Assembly: GCF_007858285.1 (NCBI RefSeq)
Contig: NZ_VFIL01000008.1
Coordinates: forward strand, 124,001 to 188,000
Length of the DNA stretch: 64,000 bases
Source: Pseudomonas brenneri
GTDB lineage: Bacteria; Pseudomonadota; Gammaproteobacteria; Pseudomonadales; Pseudomonadaceae
Reading direction: 5' to 3'
Below are positions 34,349 through 44,672 of the stretch, in pieces. Below the pieces are notes generated by a model. That model made no database searches and was not told the origin of the DNA. It saw only the letters and a program-made list of their open reading frames with translations. Made by a program: the position numbers and the translations under genes. Position 1 is the first letter of the stretch. Every line of letters starts with the position of its first letter.

Positions 34349-35520
34349 GGCAACAATTGCTCCCAGGCAGGTTGGGCGATGGCTGGGCGCGGCAGTTCCG
34401 GCAAGGGTTCGCTGGGTGCTGGCTGGATGCCGTCACGTTCCAGGGCGTTGAGCACTCGGTCGGCGAAGTCCGGCGCCAGGGCCAGCTTGGTTGGCCAGCC
34501 CACCAGCAGGCGGCCCTGTTCGGCGAGGAACGCGTTGTCCGGCCGGGTCAGGCCTGATTGCAGGGGCTCGGCGCGATCTACACGCAAGGTTGCCCATTGG
34601 GTCTGGTTCATATCGATCCACGGTAGCAACTGCGCCAGCTCCTTTTGCGCCGTGGCGATCTGCTCGGCGGGCGTGCGGTGCACACCTTCGGCCTCGGCGA
34701 TATCGCCGCCCATGTACCACACCCAATTGCCATCGGCGGCCGGGTGCGTGGTGATGGTGATCCGTGGCTTGGTACCGCCACCCAGGCAATGTGCGTACAA
34801 GGGTTTGAGGCCAGGGCCCTTGGCGATGATCATATGCAGCGGGCGCTTTTGCATGGCTGGCTGGCTCAGGCCCAGGGCCATCAGCAACTCGGCGGTGCCA
34901 CCGCCGGCACTCAGCACGATGCGCTGGGCGCGAATCGCCCGGCCATCGACTTTCAGGCCAACCAGGATGCCACCCTCAAGCAGTGGCTCGATCTGTTGCC
35001 CGGCGAGCAGGCCGTCACCGGCCAGTTGCGCCAGGCGTTCGATCAGGCTCGGCACATCCACCACCAGTTCGGCCAGGCGATAGACCTTGCCCTTGAAGCG
35101 ACGGTTTTGCAGGGCCGGCGGCAAATCGTCGCCCTTGACCTGGTCGACACGGCCGCGCACCGCTTTGCTGGCGAAGAAACTGGTGAGATTGCCGGCCAGG
35201 GTGCCCGGCGACCACAGGTAATGGGCCTGGGACAGCAGGCGCACGCCTGTCAGGTCCAACTCGCCTGTGCCCGCCAGCGCTTCACGCCAGCGTCGCGGCA
35301 TGTCGGCAATGGCTTCGGAGGCGCCGGTCAGGGCGCCGTGCAAGGCGTATTTCGCACCACCGTGAATGATCCCCTGGGACTTCACGCTCTGCCCGCCACC
35401 CAGGGTCGCGTTCTCCACCACAATCGTGGAAAACCCCTGGCTGCGTAGGCGCGCATTGAGCCAGAGGCCGGCAACCCCGGCGCCGACAATCAGGACGTCG
35501 GTGGAAATAACGGATGGCAT
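34345..35520 (-). CDS. FAD-dependent oxidoreductase (DAO family)
   Basis: This 391-residue protein begins with the FAD-binding Rossmann motif DVLIVGAGVAGLWLNARL and continues with a DAO-type fold, including GQSVKSQGIIHGGAKYALHG and a C-terminal FAD-contacting segment (LLVGWPTKLALAPDF). It corresponds to PA4991 by context. It is the first gene of the operon with the aldo/keto reductase and Nudix-like genes. A role in oxidising an amine, amino acid or glycerol-phosphate-like compound is possible but not shown. Confidence 0.82.
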   Translation of the reverse strand: MPSVISTDVLIVGAGVAGLWLNARLRSQGFSTIVVENATLGGGQSVKSQGIIHGGAKYALHGALTGASEAIADMPRRWREALAGTGELDLTGVRLLSQAHYLWSPGTLAGNLTSFFASKAVRGRVDQVKGDDLPPALQNRRFKGKVYRLAELVVDVPSLIERLAQLAGDGLLAGQQIEPLLEGGILVGLKVDGRAIRAQRIVLSAGGGTAELLMALGLSQPAMQKRPLHMIIAKGPGLKPLYAHCLGGGTKPRITITTHPAADGNWVWYMGGDIAEAEGVHRTPAEQIATAQKELAQLLPWIDMNQTQWATLRVDRAEPLQSGLTRPDNAFLAEQGRLLVGWPTKLALAPDFADRVLNALERDGIQPAPSEPLPELPRPAIAQPAWEQLLP

Positions 35521-35605
35521 GGGGCGACCTCAGTGTTCAGAACAAGAGGCCAAGTATACAGACTCGACGGCGGGATCTTTGCTCAGGATCAACAACTGTA
35601 GGAGG

Positions 35606-35941
35606 TCAGTGCCCTGCCGTTTTCGAAAACAACTGAATCACCACCACCCCCAGCACAATCAAACCCATCCCGAGCATCGCCGGCAGATCGAGCTTCTGCC
35701 CATAGATAAACAGCGCCGCGATGCTGACCATGACGATCCCCAGCCCCGCCCACACCGCGTAGGCCACGCCCACCGGAACGGTGCGCACCACCAGGGTCAG
35801 CATCCAGAACGCCACGCCGTAACCCACGATCACCAACAGCAGAGGAATCGGCGTGCTCCAGCCCTTGATCGCTTTCATGGAAACGGTGGCGATCACTTCC
35901 GAGCAGATGGCAATGGCCAGATAGTAGTAGGCGGCGGTCAT
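35606..35941 (-). CDS. Small multidrug resistance (SMR) efflux protein
   Basis: A 111-residue protein with four hydrophobic helices, typical of EmrE/SugE/QacE antiporters. The essential membrane Glu is present in helix 1 (AICSEVIATVSMK), and the helix 3 signature AVWAGLGIV is intact. Such proteins exchange protons for cationic drugs or guanidinium compounds as dimers. The usual YAVWAGLG and GVAYAVW context favours an EmrE-type pump rather than a Gdx guanidinium exporter, but this is not certain. Confidence 0.88.
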   Translation of the reverse strand: MTAAYYYLAIAICSEVIATVSMKAIKGWSTPIPLLLVIVGYGVAFWMLTLVVRTVPVGVAYAVWAGLGIVMVSIAALFIYGQKLDLPAMLGMGLIVLGVVVIQLFSKTAGH

Positions 35942-35969
35942 GGGGCAATCCTCGGAATGGGCTCAATAC

Positions 35970-36069
35970 TGTAGGAGCGAGCTTGCTCGCGAAAATCGTT
36001 AACGATTACGCGTATAGCCTGGTTGAACGTGGTGTTCTTGGGTTTTTCGCGAGCAAGCTCGCTCCTACA
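35970..36069 (+). repeat. REPIN copy 2 (TGTAGGAGCGAGC type)
   Basis: An inverted REP doublet with 24-bp arms beginning TGTAGGAGCGAGCTTGCTCG. The interior (AATCGTTAACGATTACGCG and onward) follows the same pattern as the copies at 4781 and 56336. It fills the space between the divergent SMR and LysR genes. Confidence 0.87.
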
Positions 36070-36142
36070 AAGGTGGGCATTTTAGTGCGTTCTCAGATGG
36101 GGTAAAGTCATTACCTATCCGAATTCAAGATAGGTTTAACCC

Positions 36143-37033
36143 ATGAGCGTGCAATGGAACCTGGAGCAGATGCGCCTGTTTGTCAGCGTCGCCGAACAGC
36201 GCTCGTTTTCGGCGGTGGCGCGGGACCAGCGCAAGGCGCAATCAGCGGTAAGTAGTGGTATTGCCTTGCTGGAGGCCGACCTGGGCGTGAGCCTGTTTGA
36301 TCGTAGCAGCGGCCGCCAGCCCCGGTTGACCGAGGCCGGCACGGTGCTGCTGGAGGAGGCCCGGGAAGTGCTGCGCCAGTGCGAGCGCCTCAATGGCCGC
36401 GCCTTGTCCCTGATGCGTGGCGAAGAAGCACGGCTGCGCCTGGCCCAGGACGAAGCCATGCTGTATCAGCCGGTACTCGACAGCCTTGAGGCGCTGGCCG
36501 GGAAGTTTCCTAGCCTGGAAGTGCAATTGTCGAGCACGGCCCAGGGGGATGTCGCACGCAAATTAGTCGAGCGCAAAGCGGACCTGGGATTGCTGTTCTA
36601 TCACGACCAGATCCCCGAAGCGCTTGAGCGGCGGGTGGTCGGCAGTGTGGAGATGGTCACGGTGTGCGGCGTCGGCCATCCACTGGCCAGCGGTGGTTTT
36701 GTCGATTGCCAGCGCCTGGCGCAGTTTCGCCAGTTGCTGATGTCGACCCAGACCAGTGTCTACCCCGGCAGCGAAGCGGCCAGCCCGCAGGTCTGGCGTG
36801 CCGACAGTTTCTATGTGTTGGCCGAGTGGCTGGCCCGTGGCCTGGGTTGGGCCTGGTTGCCGCGGCATGTGGTGCAATACCCGACCTATCACGGGCAGAT
36901 GGTCGAGTTGGATAGCGAATGGACGCCGCCGGCCCTGGTGGTGGAGCTAGTCTGGCGCCGGGATGAACCCCTGGGCCCGGCGGCGCGCTTTCTTGCCGAA
37001 CGGTTTACCGAGTGTTTGCAGGCGATCGGCTGA
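36143..37033 (+). CDS. LysR-type transcriptional regulator
   Basis: This 296-residue regulator has an N-terminal winged HTH (NLEQMRLFVSVAEQRSFSAV to about residue 65) and a LysR substrate-binding domain (about 92-290). It is divergent from the SMR efflux gene across 200 bp that includes a REPIN, so control of that pump is possible but unproven. The last 22 bases run past the position of a shorter in-frame ATG of waaA only in another frame; waaA itself starts 24 bases after this stop. It matches PA4989 in context. Confidence 0.88.
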   Translation: MSVQWNLEQMRLFVSVAEQRSFSAVARDQRKAQSAVSSGIALLEADLGVSLFDRSSGRQPRLTEAGTVLLEEAREVLRQCERLNGRALSLMRGEEARLRLAQDEAMLYQPVLDSLEALAGKFPSLEVQLSSTAQGDVARKLVERKADLGLLFYHDQIPEALERRVVGSVEMVTVCGVGHPLASGGFVDCQRLAQFRQLLMSTQTSVYPGSEAASPQVWRADSFYVLAEWLARGLGWAWLPRHVVQYPTYHGQMVELDSEWTPPALVVELVWRRDEPLGPAARFLAERFTECLQAIG

Positions 37034-37056
37034 AAAAGTCGATAAACTCCGCCGCC

Positions 37057-38334
37057 ATGAATAGAACTCTCTACAGCTGTCTGTTTTATCTGGCGCTACC
37101 GTTGGTGGCCTTACGTCTATGGCTACGGGCACGCAAGGCGCCGGCCTACGCCAAGCGCGTCAGCGAGCGCTTTTCCTACGGTTTGCCGGTACTCAAGCCC
37201 GGCGGGATCTGGGTGCACGCGGTGTCGGTGGGCGAGAGCATCGCTGCCGCGCCGATGATCCACGGTTTGCTGGAGCGCCACCCTGGATTGCCGATCACCG
37301 TCACCTGTATGACGCCCACCGGTTCCGAGCGGATCCAGGCGTTGTTCGCCAATGAGCCGCGCATCCAGCATTGCTACCTGCCCTATGACTTGCCGTGTGC
37401 GGCCAAGCGTTTTCTGGACCGGGCCCAGCCCAGGCTTGCGGTCATCATGGAGACCGAGTTGTGGCCCAACCATATCCACCAATGCGCCAAGCGCGGGATT
37501 CCCGTGGCCCTGGCCAATGCGCGGCTGTCGGCCCGCTCTGCCAAGGGCTACGGACGTTTCGCCAAACTGACAGCACCGATGCTGGCAGAAATGAGCCTGT
37601 TCGCCGTGCAGACCGCCACCGAGGCCGAGCGTTTTCGCAGCCTGGGCGCACGCCCGGAAACGGTCGAAGTCACCGGCTCGATCAAGTTTGACCTGACCAT
37701 TGACCCACAATTGCTGGAGCGTGCCGCCGCGTTGCGCGAGCAGTGGCAGGCCAGCGAGCGCCCGGTGTGGATCGCGGCCAGTACCCACGAGGGTGAAGAT
37801 GAAGTGGTGCTGGCGGCCCACCGGCAGTTGCTGGTCAGCTATCCCAACGCCCTGTTGATTCTGGTGCCCCGGCATCCGGAGCGTTTCAACACGATGTTTG
37901 AGCTGTGCCAGCAGCAGGGTTTTGCCACGGTACGGCGCTCCAGCGGCGCGCCGGTCAACGCCCAGACCTCGGTGTTGCTGGGCGACACCATGGGCGAGTT
38001 GCTGTTTTTGTATGCCTTGGCCGACAGCGCTTTTGTCGGCGGCAGCCTGGTGCCCAATGGGGGGCACAACCTGCTGGAGCCCGCAGCGTTGGCCAAACCG
38101 GTGATCAGCGGCCCGCATCTGTTCAACTTCCTCGAAATCGCCGCGATGATGCGCGAAGCCGGGGCGTTGCGGGAGGTGGAGGATGCCGAGGGATTGGCCG
38201 AGGCAGTGCGGCAGTTGTTTGAACTGCCGCAGGATGCCCAGAAGATGGCGCAGGCGGGGCTCAAGGTGATGCAGGGCAATCAGGGGGCGTTGAAGCGCTT
38301 GCTCGATGGCCTCGATCGCCTGATCAACCGCTGA
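37057..38334 (+). CDS. waaA: Kdo transferase WaaA
   Basis: WaaA transfers Kdo residues from CMP-Kdo to lipid IVA, the first step of core assembly and an essential inner-membrane reaction. The ATG at 37057 (MNRTLYSCLFYLALPLVALR) was chosen because the family begins with this single membrane anchor; it gives 425 residues, equal to the P. aeruginosa protein. Markers include WVHAVSVGES, METELWPN and the C-terminal FVGGSLVPNGGHNLLEPAA. A -10-like GATAAA with a GC-rich tail lies only 11 bases before the ATG. Confidence 0.96.
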   Translation: MNRTLYSCLFYLALPLVALRLWLRARKAPAYAKRVSERFSYGLPVLKPGGIWVHAVSVGESIAAAPMIHGLLERHPGLPITVTCMTPTGSERIQALFANEPRIQHCYLPYDLPCAAKRFLDRAQPRLAVIMETELWPNHIHQCAKRGIPVALANARLSARSAKGYGRFAKLTAPMLAEMSLFAVQTATEAERFRSLGARPETVEVTGSIKFDLTIDPQLLERAAALREQWQASERPVWIAASTHEGEDEVVLAAHRQLLVSYPNALLILVPRHPERFNTMFELCQQQGFATVRRSSGAPVNAQTSVLLGDTMGELLFLYALADSAFVGGSLVPNGGHNLLEPAALAKPVISGPHLFNFLEIAAMMREAGALREVEDAEGLAEAVRQLFELPQDAQKMAQAGLKVMQGNQGALKRLLDGLDRLINR

Positions 38335-38337
38335 CCT

Positions 38338-38365
38338 TGTGGGAGCAAGCCCGCTCCCACATTTT
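38338..38365. terminator. REP-derived hairpin between waaA and tolC
   Basis: TGTGGGAGC (38338-38346) and GCTCCCACA (38353-38361) form a 9-bp stem with a 6-base loop, followed by TTTTATTA. This is a minimal GTGGGAGC-type REP unit placed between convergent waaA and tolC, like the one at 1141. Confidence 0.7.
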
Positions 38366-38379
38366 ATTATGCGGTGGGT

Positions 38380-39819
38380 TTAGTAGCCGGGGCGGGCCTT
38401 CAGTTGTTCGGCCGCAGCCTTGGCCAGGTCTGGCGGCAGGAAGTCCTTGTCCGGGTTGTAGTCAGCCTTCAGGTAGCGCGCCAGGTCCTGCAAGTCCCTC
38501 GGGTTCAATGTCCCCGCCGCCTGCTTCAAGCGCAGGTTGTCGAGGATGTAGTCGTAGCGGCTGTTGTTGTAGTTGCGCACCGACGCGTAGAGCTGGCGCT
38601 GCGAATCCAGCACATCGACGATATTGCGTGTGCCCACCTGGTAACCGATTTCCGTGGCTTCCACTGCGCTCTGGTTGGAGATGATCGACTGGCGGCGTGC
38701 CTGCACCTGTTCCACATCGGTATTCACTGCGCGGTGCAGGTTGCGGGTGTTTTCCACCACCTGGCGGCGCAGGCCTTCGCGTTGCTGCTCGGTCTGGCCC
38801 AGGCGCGAATAGGATTCGCGCACTTGGGAGCTGGTGAGGCCGCCGCTGTACAGCGGGATATTCAGGCGCAGGCCGATGGTGCGTTGTTCGACATCGCCGC
38901 GATACGGCTGGCCGAAGGCATTGGGGTTGCTGAAACCCAGGGCGTCGTTGTCGCCTTTCTCGTATTGCGCCACGGCATCCAGGGTCGGCGCGTGGCCGGC
39001 CTTGCGTTGCTTGAGGGTTTCTTCGGCGGCGGTGACTGCATAGTTGCTGGCCAGCAAATTCAGATTCTGCCGGCCGGCGGTGTCGACCCAGGCCTTGGCG
39101 TCGTTGGGCGACGGCGGCAATACCGGCAGGGTGTGGACGATGCCCTGGATCGCGTTGTACTGGCGGTTGGTCAGGGTGATCAGCGCTTCAAACGCGTCAT
39201 CCACCTGGCGCTGGGCGAGGATCCGGTTGGCCCGCGCGGTGTCGTAGCTGGCCTGGGATTGCAGCACGTCGGTCTTGTCCGACAGGCCCACGTCGAAACG
39301 TTCGTTGGACTGGTCCAGTTGGCGCTTGAAGGCAGCCTCTTCGGCCTTGGTCGAGGCCAGGTTGTCCTGGGCGCGCAGCACGGAGAAGTAGTTTTCGGCG
39401 CTTTGCAGGATCAGTTCCTGTTCGGTGGCCGAGAGTTGCAGCGCAGCCTGCTCGTTGACCGCTTCGGCGGCTTGCAATTGGAACCAGCGGTCGGCACGGA
39501 ACAGCGGCTGGCTCAAGGTTGCGCGCCAGGTATGGGCGTCGCGATTGGCGGTGGCCGACGGTGTGTCGATCTGGGTGCGCACATTGTTGATGTCGGCACC
39601 GGCCGAGAGATTGGGCAGCAGGCCGGCACGGGCCTGGGGCACCACTTCTTTCTGCGCGCCGTATTGCGCACGGGCGGCGGCCAGGTCGGCATTATTGTCC
39701 ACCGCTTCCTGGTAGACGCTGACCAGGTCGGTTTTGGTCGACAAGGGCGCTTCAGCTGCCCAGACCATTCCATTGGTCGCACAAGACACGGCAAGAGCCA
39801 GTGAAAGTTTGCGCAGCAT
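38380..39819 (-). CDS. tolC: TolC-family outer membrane channel
   Basis: TolC forms the trimeric outer membrane duct for type I secretion and RND/ABC efflux. This 479-residue protein has a signal peptide (MLRKLSLALAVSCATNGMVWA, cleaved before AEAPL), and two internally related halves each with long helices and barrel strands (YQEAVDNNADLAAARAQYGA is the typical opening). The TolC rather than OprM type is suggested by the missing lipoprotein Cys. It follows PA4987 in gene order. No pump or adaptor is encoded beside it. Confidence 0.9.
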   Translation of the reverse strand: MLRKLSLALAVSCATNGMVWAAEAPLSTKTDLVSVYQEAVDNNADLAAARAQYGAQKEVVPQARAGLLPNLSAGADINNVRTQIDTPSATANRDAHTWRATLSQPLFRADRWFQLQAAEAVNEQAALQLSATEQELILQSAENYFSVLRAQDNLASTKAEEAAFKRQLDQSNERFDVGLSDKTDVLQSQASYDTARANRILAQRQVDDAFEALITLTNRQYNAIQGIVHTLPVLPPSPNDAKAWVDTAGRQNLNLLASNYAVTAAEETLKQRKAGHAPTLDAVAQYEKGDNDALGFSNPNAFGQPYRGDVEQRTIGLRLNIPLYSGGLTSSQVRESYSRLGQTEQQREGLRRQVVENTRNLHRAVNTDVEQVQARRQSIISNQSAVEATEIGYQVGTRNIVDVLDSQRQLYASVRNYNNSRYDYILDNLRLKQAAGTLNPRDLQDLARYLKADYNPDKDFLPPDLAKAAAEQLKARPGY

Positions 39820-40018
39820 GAGGCGATCCCTAGATAAATATTACGGCGATAATTTAGCGCCCAAGGCTACGACGAGCAATCCATAGCGTCAAGGCGTTGA
39901 GACAGTAGCCGAGTGTAGTGGCCGTATCACGGCGCAACAATCCTGTAATTGCGCCATTCATCACGCTGAATGCACCGCTATTGGCAATTTGCCTGCTCCA
40001 TGGTCTAGACTGGCCGCG

Positions 40019-40110
40019 TTCTTGTCGGGGTGCCTTGTTATGAGGCTGAGATCGGTAAATACCGGATCCCGTTGAACCTGATCAGGTTAGCGCCTGCGTA
40101 GGGAACAAGA
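40019..40110 (+). promoter_or_regulatory. TPP (thi-box) riboswitch upstream of thiC
   Basis: The thi-box consensus is clear: GGGGTGCC (40027-40034), GGCTGAGATC (40044-40053), ACCCGTTGAACCTGATC-like core (TCCCGTTGAACCTGATCAGG, 40067-40086), then TAGCGCCTGCGTAGGGAA. P1 pairs TTCTTGT (40019-40025) with ACAAGA (40105-40110). Thiamine pyrophosphate binding should lower thiC expression. Confidence 0.95.
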
Positions 40111-40150
40111 TTTCTCGTCACCCGGCGAGTCCTCTTGTGCTTCGTCCGGG
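40105..40150 (+). promoter_or_regulatory. Candidate switching helix of the thiC riboswitch
   Basis: ACAAGA (40105-40110), the 3' strand of P1, can pair instead with a second TCTTGT at 40133-40138. CTCG (40114-40117) and CGAG (40126-40129) would extend this alternative hairpin. CCCGG (40121-40125) can also pair with CCGGG (40146-40150), which competes. The arrangement fits an expression platform but no folding calculation was done. Confidence 0.45.
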
Positions 40151-40271
40151 ATGTTGTTCGACAATCGAACAGCCCTCGTGCGCCAAGCACAGCACTGGTT
40201 CCAGTGCGTCCGTCCGTCACAGGTTCGCTCCGACAAAAATCCACTGCCTGGATGTGTCTGGAGAGCCCGTG

Positions 40272-42161
<1,890 letters not shown>

Positions 42162-42192
42162 TCCGAGATCGCAGGCGCCTGTAAGGGCCTCA

Positions 42193-42268
42193 TCGCGAGC
42201 AAGCCCGCTCCCACTCGATCGAGCTCCACATGGAATGCGATCGAATGTGGGAGCGGGCTTGCTCGCGA
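42193..42268. repeat. Inverted REP pair, outward GCGA ends
   Basis: TCGCGAGCAAGCCCGCTCCC starts at 42193 and its inverse ends with GCTTGCTCGCGA at 42268. The two REPs face the opposite way from the pair at 12675, with their GTGGG ends inside around a 32-bp centre. It lies just after thiC and before the cytX remnant. Confidence 0.75.
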
Positions 42269-42278
42269 AAGCAATCTC

Positions 42279-42599
42279 TCAAACAACCAATACTCCTCAG
42301 AGATTCCACCCCCGAGCATTCAACCGAGTACCTACTCTCCCGACATTGCAGTCCCCATAGACAAACGTGTCTTCGGCGCCCGCGATCTGTTCTCCCTGTG
42401 GTTCTCCCTCGGTATCGGCCTGATGGTCCTGCAAACCGGTGCGCTGCTGGCCTGGCTGGGTGGTATCAGCACCTATCATCTGTTGGCCAATCTGTACCCG
42501 GATATCGGCGCAACCCTGCCGGCACTGGCGCTGACAGGGCTGCTGCAATTTATCCTCGGGCGCGCCTTCAGTGGCGCACGGGCACCAGTTCAGGCTTGA
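42279..42599 (+). pseudogene. cytX: Remnant of HMP transporter gene cytX, internal deletion
   Basis: The plus frame reads SNNQYSSEIPPPSIQPSTYS, then VFGARDLFSLWFSLGIGLMV (the N-terminal signature of the NCS1 HMP transporter CytX) and, after QTGALLA, jumps to WLGGISTYHLLANLYPDIGA and a C-terminal helix ending in a TGA at 42597. Intact CytX has over 400 residues; only about 105 codons remain, joined in frame near 42450. The N-terminal part also shows a probable 12-codon insertion, and the expected ATG is CTC. In many pseudomonads cytX is reported after thiC. The 3' end overlaps the DUF3298 gene by 32 bases. Confidence 0.7.
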
Positions 42600-43314
42600 T
42601 GATGCCGTCGAGGCGCGCATAAGGGATCTGCAACTCGACGTGGCCCATGGCGTAGGGCGCAATCGTGGTCGTAGGGTACTTGAGCACCACTGCTCCATAG
42701 GTCAGCGCCACGTTCGGGGTTTTCTGGAAGGGCCAGCTTTTCACGTAGTCCGGCTCCAGGCTCAGGCGGGTGCTGATCAGCCAACTGTTGTGGGCCACCT
42801 GGGCGGCTTTCCAGAACGCGTCTTCCTTGCCGGGACGCAGCATGTCCGCGAGGGTCAGGTTTTTTTGCTGCTGGCGCGAGTAGTTGATGAAGCCGCGGCC
42901 AGGTTCGCCATGGGCACCGCCGGTGTCCAGGTAGCTGGACAGCTCGATGATCACCAAGCCGTCATGCTGCTCCCGTACCTTGGCCTGCAAGTACATGCTG
43001 TTGCGCGGGCCGGATTCGCGCAGGAATTTTTCCCGATAGGCGTTCAGCGACGCCGGCAGTGGCGCGCCGGGGGTGGTGCGGGTCATTTCCAGCAGGCGCT
43101 GCTCGATCAGCGCATCGAGCTTGGGCTCGCTGGCGAAATGCACGGTGTCGATGTTCACCAGTGGGCAATCGGCAGTGGTGCAGCCGGGTTGCACCACTTC
43201 GGATGCATCGCGGGTGGCTTCCAGCGGCGCTCGGTAGCTGGGTTGGAACAGGCTCTGGCAAGCGCCGAGGGTCAAGGCAATACAGGCCACGGAGGCGACT
43301 TTTAACAGCGACAT
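42568..43314 (-). CDS. DUF3298/RsiV-type lipoprotein
   Basis: This 248-residue protein has a lipoprotein signal peptide with lipobox LGAC (Cys19), then a domain of the DUF3298/DUF4163 kind known from RsiV and from secreted or periplasmic proteins: SSYLDTGGAHGEPGRGFINY and NLTLADMLRPGKEDAFWKA. The ATG has GAAGGA upstream. It matches PA4972 in context, next to nudF. The function of the stand-alone lipoprotein is not established. Confidence 0.82.
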   Translation of the reverse strand: MSLLKVASVACIALTLGACQSLFQPSYRAPLEATRDASEVVQPGCTTADCPLVNIDTVHFASEPKLDALIEQRLLEMTRTTPGAPLPASLNAYREKFLRESGPRNSMYLQAKVREQHDGLVIIELSSYLDTGGAHGEPGRGFINYSRQQQKNLTLADMLRPGKEDAFWKAAQVAHNSWLISTRLSLEPDYVKSWPFQKTPNVALTYGAVVLKYPTTTIAPYAMGHVELQIPYARLDGIIKPELVPVRH

Positions 43315-43516
43315 GGGCGTCCTTCATAAAGCGGAGAAGAGCGAAAGATATGGGGCTTCGACTACCGGCATCCCAGTCAGTTCGCCACTAAGCTGATTAC
43401 AGTGAGTTTGACCTGAGCCGCCTGTCCCGGCAACCGCAAAGGGGCTGCACCGAGGGACGCGGGCGCTGTAGGATGGCGCGATGCCAAGACACACACCGCA
43501 ATAAACGAGGGTTGAT

Positions 43517-44134
43517 ATGACCGACAGTGCGAAATCGACGCCGAACAGAATTGAAGTGGTTCAGCGCGACAATGCCTACCAGGGCTTCTACAAGCTCGAT
43601 CGCGTGCAGCTGCGTCACGAGCTGTTCGACGGTGGCATGAGCCGGGTGATCGATCGTGAAGTCTTTGTGCGCCATGACGCGGTGTGTGTACTGCCCTACG
43701 ACCCGCAACGTGATCAAGTGGTACTGATCGAGCAATTTCGCGTTGGCGCCATGGGCCGCACCGACAACCCCTGGCTGGTGGAGATGGTTGCCGGGCTGAT
43801 CGACAAGGACGAGCAACCGGAGGAGGTTGCACACCGCGAAGCCGAGGAGGAAGCTGGGTTGACCTTCAGCGCGCTGTGGCCGATCACCCAGTATTTCCCC
43901 TCGCCAGGGGGCAGCACCGAATTCGTCCACCTGTTTTTGGGGCGTTGCGACAGTAGCGGTGCTGGCGGCATTCATGGCCTGGCCGAAGAAGCAGAAGATA
44001 TCCGCGTCACCGTGTGGGCCTTTGAAGATGCCCTGCAAGCGGTACGCGACGGTAAGATTTCCAACGCAGCCAGCATTATCGCCCTGCAATGGCTTGCGCT
44101 TAATCGCGCGGAAGTGAGGGGGCTATGGCAGTAA
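43517..44134 (+). CDS. nudF: ADP-ribose pyrophosphatase NudF
   Basis: NudF hydrolyses ADP-ribose to AMP and ribose 5-phosphate. The complete Nudix box is present, running from Gly of GLIDKDEQ to REAEEEAGL (the GX5EX7REUxEExGU pattern). The 205-residue length fits the family. The ATG has GAGGG upstream. The stop overlaps the start of the DUF1249 gene, and cpdA follows, the same order as PA4971-PA4969 and the E. coli nudF-yqiB-cpdA-yqiA-parE cluster. Confidence 0.95.
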   Translation: MTDSAKSTPNRIEVVQRDNAYQGFYKLDRVQLRHELFDGGMSRVIDREVFVRHDAVCVLPYDPQRDQVVLIEQFRVGAMGRTDNPWLVEMVAGLIDKDEQPEEVAHREAEEEAGLTFSALWPITQYFPSPGGSTEFVHLFLGRCDSSGAGGIHGLAEEAEDIRVTVWAFEDALQAVRDGKISNAASIIALQWLALNRAEVRGLWQ

Positions 44135-44574
44135 AGGCACGGGAACGTTACCGGGTCGACCTGGTCGGCTTGCAAGCCGCTTGCGAGGCCAACTACGCAC
44201 GGCTGATGCGCTTGCTGCCGGACATGCGCCACACGCCCGAGGCGCGGCGCATTGCCGTGACCCATGGCGACCAGATGCTCGGCGTGCTGACCCTGGAAGT
44301 GATCCTCACTTGCCCGTATACCAGCACCTTGCGCGTGCGCCAGGAACACAGCCTGCCATGGTTGCCGGTGCCGCAGTTGGAAGTGCAGGTGTATCACGAT
44401 GCGCGGATGGCCGAGGTGATCAGCGCCGAACATGCGCGGCGCTTTCGCAGCATCTATCCTTATCCCAATGTGTTCATGCACCAGCCCGATGAGAAAGCAC
44501 AGCTCAATGTGTTCCTCGGTGAATGGTTGAGCCATTGCCTGGCCTTGGGCCATGAGTTTGAAGTCGTGCGGTAG
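44125..44574 (+). CDS. yqiB: DUF1249 (YqiB-family) protein
   Basis: This 149-residue protein matches the YqiB/DUF1249 family that lies between nudF and cpdA in many gammaproteobacteria. It has YRVDLVGLQAACEANYARLM near the start and a conserved EVQVYHDARMAEVI segment. It begins with ATG ten bases before the nudF stop, so translation is coupled. No signal or membrane segment is visible. The biochemical role is unknown. Confidence 0.9.
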   Translation: MAVKARERYRVDLVGLQAACEANYARLMRLLPDMRHTPEARRIAVTHGDQMLGVLTLEVILTCPYTSTLRVRQEHSLPWLPVPQLEVQVYHDARMAEVISAEHARRFRSIYPYPNVFMHQPDEKAQLNVFLGEWLSHCLALGHEFEVVR

Positions 44575-44672
44575 ATGTGAACTGCGTCTGCTTCACAGGT
44601 TTCCTCTTTGCGTCCTGCCCCAGCATAATTGCGCCCATTGCCCATTTTTCGTGATCGCCCTGGGAGAACGCC

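Larger units (their letters stand above)
39820..40271. other. Divergent tolC/thiC region with riboswitch leader
   Basis: This 452-base gap contains no supportable protein gene. The left 190 bp serve as upstream region for both genes. A -10-like TAGACT at 40006-40011 would start thiC transcription close to 40019, where the TPP riboswitch begins. After the aptamer (to 40110), about 160 bases of structured leader reach the thiC start. Confidence 0.7.

Noticed and set aside
40137..40271. Upstream extension of ThiC within the leader
   Set aside because: The frame is open upstream of ATG 40272, but the segment is riboswitch leader, reads unlike any ThiC N-terminus, and ATG 40272 has a good ribosome site.
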